The position numbers were made by a program, and so were the translations under genes. Shown piece by piece: positions 1-5,718 of a stretch of DNA of 6,759 bases. The DNA is from Lysobacterales bacterium (GTDB lineage Bacteria > Pseudomonadota > Gammaproteobacteria > Xanthomonadales > SZUA-36), in contig JAPHSB010000260.1 in the NCBI GenBank assembly GCA_026193295.1, positions 1 through 6,759 of the forward strand, read 5' to 3'. Below the pieces are notes generated by a model. It had not been told where the DNA came from, ran no database searches, and was given only the letters and a program-made list of their open reading frames with translations. How positions within the stretch are numbered: position 1 is the first letter of the stretch; each line of letters opens with the position of its first letter.

Positions 1-1122
1 CATGCGCCGATGGAGCCGCACGCAGCGGTGGCCAGCATGGAAGACGGCCGGATGACCGTCTGGGCGTCTACCCAGAGCCCGTTTGGATTGCGCGAGCAGT
101 TGATGTCGGTGCTGGGTCTGCCGGAGGACAAGGTGCGGGTAATCACACCGTTCGTAGGTGGCGGATTCGGCGGAAAAGGCCGCAGCGGCCAAGGCGTACA
201 GGCGGCCCGCCTGGCCAGGAGCGTGGGCCGGCCGGTGCAGGTATTCTGGACACGTGAGGATGAGTTCTTCTGGGATGCCTATCGTCCGGCGGCCATCGTC
301 AAGATCCGTTCCGGGTTGACGGCGGACGGGGCGCCGGCGTTCTGGGACTACCGCGTTTACTATGCGGGCGCACGGGGCAGCGAACAACCTTACGAAATTC
401 CACATCACCGAACCGTGGCGCACAGCCGCGGCTGGGGCGGCCCACCGGGATCACACCCGTTCGCAACCGGCGCGTGGCGGGCGCCGGCGGCCAATACCAA
501 TGCCTTTGCGCGGGAACAGCACATCGACATCATGGCCCATGCAGCCGGGATCGATCCGCTGGCCTTTCGTCTGCAGCATTGCACCCAGGCGAAATTCCTG
601 GGGGTCCTGAAAGCTGCCGCGGAACAGTTCGGCTGGAAGCCCGGCGCCGGGTCTGGCGGACAGGGCGTGGGCGTAGCCTGTGGTATCGATGCGGACACGG
701 TCGTGGCCACCATGGCCGAAGTGGAAGTAGACCGTTCAAGTGGCCAAGTCAGCGTCAAGCGGGTGGTGTGTGCGCAGGACATGGGCCTGGTCGTGAATCC
801 GGCCGGGGCGACCATCCAGATGGAAGGCTGCATCACCATGGGGCTCGGCTACGCGCTGACGGAAGAGCAGCACTTTCGGGGCGGCGAAATCCTGGATCTC
901 AACTTCGACCGCTACGAGCTGCCGCGTTTCTCCGGGCTACCCGAGATCGAAACCGTGTTGATCGACTCCCAGGACCCTGAACCACACGGCGGCGGCGAAC
1001 CCGCCATCATCACGATGGGTGCGGTCATCGCCAATGCGATCTTCGATGCCGTCGGGGTGCGGCTATTCGAGTTGCCGATGACCCCGGGGCGAGTCAAGGC
1101 GGCGTTGGACAAGTTGGGTTAG
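1..1122 (+). CDS. Molybdopterin-binding subunit of xanthine dehydrogenase/aldehyde oxidase family hydroxylase, C-terminal part
   Basis: The frame is open from base 1 and ends at TAG 1120-1122, giving 373 residues with the N-terminus outside the window. The ATG at base 10 is internal: it lies inside HAPMEPHAAVA (residues 1-11), a conserved block of the large subunit of molybdenum hydroxylases. Further family blocks are WASTQSP (21-27), the glycine loop FVGGGFGGK (51-59), TGAWRAP followed by NAFAREQHID (156-175), and NPAGATIQMEG (266-276). GGGEPAI (330-336) carries Glu333, which matches the catalytic glutamate beside the Mo centre. Family members hydroxylate aldehydes, purines or N-heterocycles with water-derived oxygen and pass electrons to a 2Fe-2S subunit. 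The blocks resemble the IorB-type (isoquinoline 1-oxidoreductase beta) branch, whose members are usually about 700-780 residues, so about half is present. Substrate cannot be read from this part. The partner subunit would lie upstream, outside the window. Confidence is high for the family and low for the substrate. Confidence 0.93.
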   Translation, partial: HAPMEPHAAVASMEDGRMTVWASTQSPFGLREQLMSVLGLPEDKVRVITPFVGGGFGGKGRSGQGVQAARLARSVGRPVQVFWTREDEFFWDAYRPAAIVKIRSGLTADGAPAFWDYRVYYAGARGSEQPYEIPHHRTVAHSRGWGGPPGSHPFATGAWRAPAANTNAFAREQHIDIMAHAAGIDPLAFRLQHCTQAKFLGVLKAAAEQFGWKPGAGSGGQGVGVACGIDADTVVATMAEVEVDRSSGQVSVKRVVCAQDMGLVVNPAGATIQMEGCITMGLGYALTEEQHFRGGEILDLNFDRYELPRFSGLPEIETVLIDSQDPEPHGGGEPAIITMGAVIANAIFDAVGVRLFELPMTPGRVKAALDKLG

Positions 1123-1132
1123 AAATCACGAA

Positions 1133-2197
1133 TCAATCCGTCTGCCGCACGCAGAAACGTGGCGTGAGTCTCGGGTCCCGCAGGCGAGTCTCGCATCGCT
1201 TCAAGGTCATCACAGCGATCATCGAGGTCGGTTTGATCGAGCCGTCAAGCATGGCCGCCTCGTCGGCCGCGTGCACGCGGTCGATGAAGTCCCGGTCCCA
1301 CTCGGCCGCGGCATCAAAATTGTGGCCGAACGGCCGATCGACGAATGTGAAAATGATATTGCCGTAGGGAATGAAGGTTTCGAAGTGAAAGCCTTCAATC
1401 AGCAGCGGCAGGATATCCTGGGCGCGAATACCTTCGAAGCCGGCGGTCGAGCAGTCGTGATTGATGTAGCTGTCTTCCTGCCGCAGCATCAGTTGATTGT
1501 AGCGATACGCATCAGGCAACTCCTGCCAGAAGCGCTCGACCATGGTCAGCGCCTCTGGCCAGCGCTGGTGGCCATTACGGCCGATCATGTCGGAGGTGAG
1601 GAACAGGCCGTCCTCTTTTAGTCCAGACCGGATCGAGTCGAACAGATGTTCGAGTTCCAATACGTGGTGCAAAGACTGGTTAGCCATGATGATGTCATAC
1701 GACCCATCGCGCGGCCGCCAGCGGTTGAAGTCCTCTTGCAGGAAGTTGACCTGTGCGGCAGCCGGCGACCCCTTGAGGCGTGCCCTGGCGCGATCGATCA
1801 TGTTGGCGTTGATTTCGATGCAGTCGATGCGTCCATTGTGCAGGCCCGCGGCCGCCAACTGTTCCGCAATTTCGATCTCGAGGTCACAGTTGCCGGCGCC
1901 AACGCTGACGACCGTGACCGGCGAAGGCGCTGCGAGGCGGCACCTCTGCAAGACTTGCTTCAGGAAGAAGTCGTTCGGGCTCGTAAACCCAAAGGGCTGG
2001 AACATCGGGAGCAGGTAGCGGTTGGACCAGTAATGAAAGATGTCCGGCAATTCATGCACATTGAGGCACTGGTCGAATTGCTCACTCTCACTGCGTAGCC
2101 GGGCCTGGTAAGCCGCGTCGGTGCCTCTCAGAGCTGCGAGCGATGCCCTCGATTTGCGCCTGATCCGCTTAAACAGGCTTTGAAGTGAACCGCTCAT
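1133..2197 (-). CDS. Class I SAM-dependent methyltransferase, third gene of the lipid-modification operon
   Basis: This is a 354-residue protein with a Rossmann-type methyltransferase core. Motif I is VVSVGAGNCDLEIEIA (residues 96-111). The acidic residue ending strand 2 is Glu128 in CIEIN, a DxxNxW-like acidic patch lies at 155-160, and motif IV/post-I is DIIMANQSLHHV (168-179). An N-terminal extension of about 90 residues contains HYWSNRYLLPMFQPFGF (55-71), and about 150 residues follow the core; these probably form a substrate-binding cap. No signal peptide or membrane segment is seen. The ATG at 2197 is supported by GGAG (2204-2207, minus) six bases upstream. The gene starts 51 bp after the FAD oxidoreductase stop with no terminator between, so it is probably co-transcribed with it. 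Its stop is 10 bp from that of the convergent molybdenum hydroxylase. The acceptor is unknown. Its place in the operon suggests a lipid or a lipid-derived intermediate, but that is inference; a small-molecule methyltransferase is equally compatible with the sequence. Confidence 0.9.
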   Translation of the reverse strand: MSGSLQSLFKRIRRKSRASLAALRGTDAAYQARLRSESEQFDQCLNVHELPDIFHYWSNRYLLPMFQPFGFTSPNDFFLKQVLQRCRLAAPSPVTVVSVGAGNCDLEIEIAEQLAAAGLHNGRIDCIEINANMIDRARARLKGSPAAAQVNFLQEDFNRWRPRDGSYDIIMANQSLHHVLELEHLFDSIRSGLKEDGLFLTSDMIGRNGHQRWPEALTMVERFWQELPDAYRYNQLMLRQEDSYINHDCSTAGFEGIRAQDILPLLIEGFHFETFIPYGNIIFTFVDRPFGHNFDAAAEWDRDFIDRVHAADEAAMLDGSIKPTSMIAVMTLKRCETRLRDPRLTPRFCVRQTD

Positions 2198-2203
2198 GAT
2201 TTG

Positions 2204-2207
2204 CTCC
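2204..2207 (-). promoter_or_regulatory. Ribosome binding site of the third operon gene
   Basis: GGAG on the minus strand lies six bases before the ATG at 2197. It fixes the start of the methyltransferase. The 51-bp gap (2198-2248) around it holds no promoter or terminator that I can recognise. Confidence 0.7.
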
Positions 2208-2248
2208 GCGCGTCATGCCGCTGCCGGGGTTGCAACTGTGGCGAGCCA

Positions 2249-3580
2249 TCATACCGTGTTTACTGTAACCTTTTCATACAGGCTGGGAGCCTTGCCGCGG
2301 GGATCGTATTTCGCCTTCAGTACACGGTAGGCCGCGCCGTTGAAGCGGGCGTCGAACTCGGCGGGGTCCAGGAAAGTCGACGAGTAGAGCATTTTGATGC
2401 CGCCCAGCTCGAAACACTTTCGATCCATGATTTTCGAGTAATGGTAGGGTTCCCGCCCCACTGCCTTGGGCACCTGGCAATAACAGCCCAGGTTGAAATA
2501 GAGTTGGTTGGCCGCAAGCGGGTACAGCATCGGCTGCCGCGGCGTGCAGATCGGGACGGCAGCCCATGGCCGGCCATCCAATTCGACCTCTCGCAGGCAG
2601 AATTCGACCAATTCCCCGGCCTTTTCCCAGGGGACTTCCCAATCCTGGATCAGCGGCTCCGTCATCAGCGGGGGGCGCGCGGGCATATGCTCCCGCAAGC
2701 GGTTCTTCCAGGCCGCATAGCGGGTATAGAAGCCGGAGTTACGGAATCGCCGCGGCGCATGGCGGCGAAACAGGTCATAAAGCGGCGTATTCGGAATATT
2801 CCAGAACCACTCCGGATCGTAGCGGAATATGTAGTCGGCAGTCGCCAGGTAGATATCCCGGCGCGCCTGCACCAGCTCGTAAAAGACGTGGTCACGCAGG
2901 ATATCGTCAACCTGCGGCACCTCGTCAGTGAAGCGACCGGTCATCAGGAAAAAGCGGCGGTCTTCGAAGAACAGTCCCTCGACGAAGTCGATGTTGGGTC
3001 GAGTCGTCGCCTGCTCCATGGCGTCGAGGTAGCCGCGGGGTGTGTCGAAACACTCGATGCGCAGGTGGACGAAGGGCCGCGCCGGCAACAGGGCCAGGCG
3101 GGCCCGCAGAATGTAACCCAGGGTTCCGTAGGAATTGGGCAGCGCATGGAACAGGTCGGCGTGCTCATTTTCGGCAGTGCAGGTCACGATGTCGCCCCCC
3201 GGCAGCAGCACTTCGGCTTCGCGCAGGGCGTCGTGGACGAAGCCGTGCCGGAAGCCCGTCGACTCGATGCCTATGCCAACCGTCGCTCCCCCGATGGTGA
3301 TGTGTTTCAGTTCGGGCGTGACCGGAGGAAGATAACCTCGTGGCAGAGTGTTTGCGACGATGGTTTCGAAGGTGGCCAGACCTTCCACGTCGAGGGTTTG
3401 CGCCGCGCTGTCGATTGCGATGACCTCATTGAACTGGCCCAGCGACACACGTTGCGCAGACCCGGACGTTGGCTGGTAGCGGAACAGATTGGAAACCGTG
3501 GCCTTGGCCAGCCGGACCTGTCCGCCCGCCGACGGCCACTGCTTCTTGATTGCGGCCCTCTTCTGCGTGTACTCAGTCAC
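2249..3580 (-). CDS. DHCR24-like FAD-binding oxidoreductase, candidate methylene-fatty-acyl reductase (BfaA/TmsA-like)
   Basis: This is a 443-residue flavoprotein of the FAD_binding_4 (PCMH-type) superfamily. It closely follows the sterol delta-24 reductase (DHCR24/DIMINUTO) pattern. Residues 46-57 (SLGQFNEVIAID) and 86-106 (PVTPELKHITIGG through GIGIES) match the DHCR24 blocks, as do DLFHALPNSYGTLGY (142-156) and FVEGLFF with LMTG (199-215). The FAD domain covers about residues 40-170 and the substrate domain the rest. The N-terminal membrane anchor of eukaryotic DHCR24 is absent. The start is GTG at 3578-3580; it overlaps the stop of the upstream CFA-like gene by 8 bp (GTGACTGA) and has no clear Shine-Dalgarno, which points to translational coupling. 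Relatives paired with CFA-type methyltransferases (BfaA/TmsA in mycobacteria and related actinobacteria) reduce a 10-methylene fatty acyl chain to 10-methyl. The same job here is inferred from family and pairing. A sterol or hopanoid-side-chain reductase is a less likely alternative. Confidence 0.9.
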   Translation of the reverse strand: MTEYTQKRAAIKKQWPSAGGQVRLAKATVSNLFRYQPTSGSAQRVSLGQFNEVIAIDSAAQTLDVEGLATFETIVANTLPRGYLPPVTPELKHITIGGATVGIGIESTGFRHGFVHDALREAEVLLPGGDIVTCTAENEHADLFHALPNSYGTLGYILRARLALLPARPFVHLRIECFDTPRGYLDAMEQATTRPNIDFVEGLFFEDRRFFLMTGRFTDEVPQVDDILRDHVFYELVQARRDIYLATADYIFRYDPEWFWNIPNTPLYDLFRRHAPRRFRNSGFYTRYAAWKNRLREHMPARPPLMTEPLIQDWEVPWEKAGELVEFCLREVELDGRPWAAVPICTPRQPMLYPLAANQLYFNLGCYCQVPKAVGREPYHYSKIMDRKCFELGGIKMLYSSTFLDPAEFDARFNGAAYRVLKAKYDPRGKAPSLYEKVTVNTV

Positions 3581-4832
3581 CGGATGCGTAAAGATGCGCC
3601 CGGGTCCGGGGTATCGCGTTCATGCCGGAGCGGCTGAACAGGACCTGGAACAGCTGCAGCGTGCCATGCTCGAAGGCGCGGTTGGAACCGGCCAGGTAGA
3701 GCCGCCAGGCGCGCACAAAAGCTTCATCGAACAGGGACCGAATCGCGTCGACATGCGCTTCATAGTTCTCGAGCCAATGCTCCAGTGTGCGCGCATAGTG
3801 CAGCCTCAGGTTCTCTACATCCAGCACTGACAGGCCGTTGGGCTCGAAAATTTCCATCATTTCGCGTAGCGTGGCAGGATAGGCACCCGGGAAAATCCGG
3901 CGGGCGATCCAGGGATTCAGAGGTATGACCCGGTCGCGGCCGATGCTGTGCACCAGGCCGCGTCCTTCCGCTGTCAGGACACGGTTGATCAGGGCGCCGA
4001 GTTGCCGGTAATTGCCCAAACCAACGTGCTCGAGCATCCCCACCGACACGAACGCATCGTAGCGGCCCGATATGTTGCGGTAATCATCCTCGACGAACTC
4101 GACCCGGTCTGCCAACTCCTCTCTTTTTGCCCATTCGCGAGACCAGGCGATCTGCTCGGTTGAAATGTTGAAACTGCGCACGTGCACGCCATAATGCTTC
4201 GCCATGAACAGAGCAAAACCACCCCAACCACCGCCCGCCTCCACCACGTGCTCACCCGATTCGAGCCGAAGCTTCCGGCAGACGTGATGCATTTTCGCCT
4301 GCTGGGCCTGGTCCAGCGACATCGCCGGGTTGGCGTAATAGGCGCAGGTGTACTGCAGAGCCTCCCGGTCCAGCCAGAGCCGGTAGAAGTCGTTGCCGAT
4401 GTCGTAGTGGTGATGAATATTGCGGCGCGAATCGGACAGGTCAGGCGTAGTCGCGCGCAGTCGCGCGAGCACCCGTGACAGCCCGGGATTCTGACTGGCA
4501 TGGCGGAAGGCCTCGTCGAGCACGATGCGCAGATCGCCGTCGACCGTTATTCGCCCGGAACTGTACAGGTCACCAAAATTCGCTTCCGGATAGGTCAAAA
4601 GCTGGAGCAAGGCGCCACGGTCGCTGAAGCGGAGCGTGACGGGCAGCCCCCTGTTCTCAGCGCTGACGGCGGGCTCGTCCCACAGCGTGAACCGCACGCG
4701 CGAGGAATCGAATCTTTTGGAAAGCTGGTCGACCAGCCGGCGATCCAGCGTGGCAGGCCGGCCGGCGGACGTGCGCTCCTGTCCGGACTCTTTCCCGGAT
4801 AGGCCCAACGGACTGCTTTGACTTCTGTTCAT
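3573..4832 (-). CDS. Cyclopropane-fatty-acid-synthase-family SAM methyltransferase (CFA synthase or BfaB/TmsB-like)
   Basis: This is a 419-residue protein; E. coli Cfa is 382. ATG 4832 is chosen because GGGAG (4840-4844, minus) sits seven bases upstream. The frame stays open to 5099, but that extension would read through the promoter region. Residues 1-125 form the variable N-terminal lipid-binding part. The catalytic domain shows HHHYDIGNDFYRLWLD (140-155), motif I EAGGGWGGFALFMA (198-211), FVSVGMLEHVG (261-271), HSIG (295-298), IFPGAYP (313-319) and NLRLHYARTL (341-350). By comparison with E. coli Cfa, Glu268, His295, Ile297 and Tyr346 correspond to bicarbonate-site residues E239, H266, I268 and Y317. 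The family Cys of motif I (C139) is replaced by Gly201. The family transfers a methylene carbon from SAM to the double bond of phospholipid acyl chains at the inner membrane. The product could be a cyclopropane, a 10-methylene or a methyl-alkene chain. The flavoprotein partner favours the methylene route; this is inference. Confidence 0.93.
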   Translation of the reverse strand: MNRSQSSPLGLSGKESGQERTSAGRPATLDRRLVDQLSKRFDSSRVRFTLWDEPAVSAENRGLPVTLRFSDRGALLQLLTYPEANFGDLYSSGRITVDGDLRIVLDEAFRHASQNPGLSRVLARLRATTPDLSDSRRNIHHHYDIGNDFYRLWLDREALQYTCAYYANPAMSLDQAQQAKMHHVCRKLRLESGEHVVEAGGGWGGFALFMAKHYGVHVRSFNISTEQIAWSREWAKREELADRVEFVEDDYRNISGRYDAFVSVGMLEHVGLGNYRQLGALINRVLTAEGRGLVHSIGRDRVIPLNPWIARRIFPGAYPATLREMMEIFEPNGLSVLDVENLRLHYARTLEHWLENYEAHVDAIRSLFDEAFVRAWRLYLAGSNRAFEHGTLQLFQVLFSRSGMNAIPRTRAHLYASGD

Positions 4833-4839
4833 GCTGATT

Positions 4840-4844
4840 CTCCC
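4840..4844 (-). promoter_or_regulatory. Ribosome binding site of the CFA-like gene
   Basis: GGGAG on the minus strand lies seven bases ahead of ATG 4832. It decides the start against the longer open frame that continues to 5099. Confidence 0.75.
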
Positions 4845-4895
4845 AACGATTCGTCGTGTACCGGCGCGCGGAGTGAGCATAAGGCTGTCCCCTAG

Positions 4896-4901
4896 ATTAT
4901 A
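4896..4901 (-). promoter_or_regulatory. -10 box of the lipid-modification operon promoter
   Basis: A perfect TATAAT lies on the minus strand, preceded by TC and followed by CTAG. It would start transcription near 4889 and give a leader of about 57 nt before ATG 4832. No good -35 hexamer sits 16-18 bp upstream; the nearest weak match, TTCAAA at 4923-4928, is 21 bp away. A C just before the -10 box with a poor -35 is a known preference of RpoS-type holoenzyme, and E. coli cfa has an RpoS promoter. Applying that to this site is inference. Confidence 0.5.
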
Positions 4902-4987
4902 GACAGATTCCTTTCCTCGAGGTTTGAATGGGATCGGCCAAGGTTGCAGAAAAGAGCCCTGACTGCATGTTGCCCAGGGACGAGCTG

Positions 4988-4993
4988 TAGAAT
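4988..4993 (+). promoter_or_regulatory. Candidate -10 box for def
   Basis: TAGAAT matches the -10 consensus at five of six positions and lies 33 bases before the def ATG, but no convincing -35 hexamer is spaced 16-18 bp upstream. If used, transcription would begin near 5000 with a leader of under 30 nt. This is a weak call. Confidence 0.25.
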
Positions 4994-5026
4994 AGATGGC
5001 CATGAATATTCCAAAGAGAGACTGAA

Positions 5027-5551
5027 ATGGGCCGAATTTTCCAGATTGCCCAACTGGGGCACGCGGCACTGCGCCGCGTCGCGGAGCCCGTGACCGCAAT
5101 CGACCAGGGAGTCAGGGAGCTGGTCGATGACCTGTTCGCCACCAGCCGGGAAGCGAACGGCGCGGGCATCGCGGCGCCACAGATTTACGTGTCGCGTCGC
5201 GTGTTCATCCTCAGCATCAGGCCGACCCCCCGCTACCCGAACGCACCGGAAATGGAGCCACTTGCAGTGATCAACCCGCAAGTTTTGTGGGTCTCGGAGG
5301 AACTGGAGAAGGACTGGGAGGGCTGCCTGAGCATACCGGGTATCCGCGGCCGGGTGCCGCGGCCCAGCGCCATCCGGGTGCGCTACCAAGTGCTGGATGG
5401 CGAGCCAGTCGAAAGGGAATTCAGCGGCTTTGCGGCGCGGGTTTTCCTGCATGAAAACGATCACCTCGAAGGCATGACCTGGCTCGACCACGTCGAGGAC
5501 AATCGCGATATCGTTACGGAAAAGGAATACCTGCGGCTGATCGCAGGCTGA
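5027..5551 (+). CDS. def: Peptide deformylase
   Basis: This is a 174-residue cytoplasmic metalloenzyme that removes the N-formyl group from nascent proteins at the ribosome. All three family motifs are intact. GAGIAAPQ (residues 45-52) carries Gln52 of the oxyanion site. EGCLS (98-102) supplies metal ligand Cys100. HENDH (142-146) supplies ligands His142 and His146 and the catalytic Glu143. The residue before HENDH is Leu, where many deformylases have Gln. Length is normal for the family (about 165-190). ATG 5027 is preceded by the purine-rich AAGAGAG (5014-5020). The gene diverges from the CFA-like operon. No methionyl-tRNA formyltransferase gene (fmt), the common partner, follows: the next gene is an unrelated exported protein 167 bp away. 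So this may be a stand-alone or second def copy. Identity is near certain; whether it is the essential copy is unknown. Confidence 0.96.
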   Translation: MGRIFQIAQLGHAALRRVAEPVTAIDQGVRELVDDLFATSREANGAGIAAPQIYVSRRVFILSIRPTPRYPNAPEMEPLAVINPQVLWVSEELEKDWEGCLSIPGIRGRVPRPSAIRVRYQVLDGEPVEREFSGFAARVFLHENDHLEGMTWLDHVEDNRDIVTEKEYLRLIAG

Positions 5552-5705
5552 GGGTCAAGCCGCCGCGAGGATCCTTGCTTGCGTTGGCCAGATGGTGTAA
5601 CGGCATGCGCCCGCCAAGAAATTCCCGTGCTTTCAGTTCACGGTATGAGCGGTTACCATCACACTGATTTTTTTGGTCCCCTGCGCGGGACGCCCCACAT
5701 TTTTT
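5552..5705 (+). other. Intergenic stretch between def and the exported methyltransferase-like gene
   Basis: I see no gene here. It holds a weak imperfect hairpin (CAGT 5634-5637 with ACTG 5663-5666, and GGTA 5642-5645 with TACC 5654-5657) running directly into seven Ts (5668-5674), a poor candidate terminator for def. A 5-bp stem GTCCC/GGGAC (5676-5680 and 5687-5691) follows, then six Ts (5700-5705) just before the next ribosome binding site. A promoter for the downstream gene is expected here, but no hexamer pair is convincing. Confidence 0.3.
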
Positions 5706-5710
5706 GGAGG
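5706..5710 (+). promoter_or_regulatory. Ribosome binding site of the exported methyltransferase-like gene
   Basis: GGAGG lies eight bases before ATG 5719 and selects that start over the in-frame TTG at 5704, which overlaps the site itself. Confidence 0.8.
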
Positions 5711-5718
5711 ATCCATCC

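Noticed and set aside
405..839. Minus-strand open frame of 144 codons in the molybdenum hydroxylase
   Set aside because: It is antisense to conserved cofactor-binding blocks and its translation is low-complexity, rich in Ala, Pro and Arg.
1646..2098. Plus-strand open frames inside the third operon gene
   Set aside because: The minus-strand methyltransferase has motifs, a ribosome binding site and operon context; the plus-strand products look like shadows.
2201..3637. Plus-strand open frame of 478 codons, longer than the gene opposite it
   Set aside because: It lies antisense to the flavoprotein, whose translation shows continuous DHCR24-type motifs. The plus-strand product shows no recognisable domain. 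Long antisense frames are common in GC-rich genes.
4449..4467. Direct repeat AGTCGCGCG with a period of ten
   Set aside because: It lies within coding sequence, has two copies only, and is explained by GC-rich Arg and Ala codons.
4833..5099. N-terminal extension of the CFA-like protein to 508 residues
   Set aside because: The extra 89 residues read through the TATAAT box and lack family similarity. ATG 4832 has a strong ribosome binding site and gives a normal length.
4892..5491. Minus-strand open frame of 199 codons across def
   Set aside because: It is antisense to a deformylase with all catalytic motifs intact. It would also run through the divergent promoter region, and it has no family resemblance.
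5581..5660. tRNA-like D-arm (GCC, then AGATGGTGTAAC, then GGC) at 5587-5604
   Set aside because: No anticodon stem, T-arm or matching acceptor 3' strand follows at tRNA spacing.
5704..5718. TTG start five codons upstream for the exported protein
   Set aside because: It overlaps the GGAGG ribosome binding site and would place charged residues ahead of a normal signal peptide.
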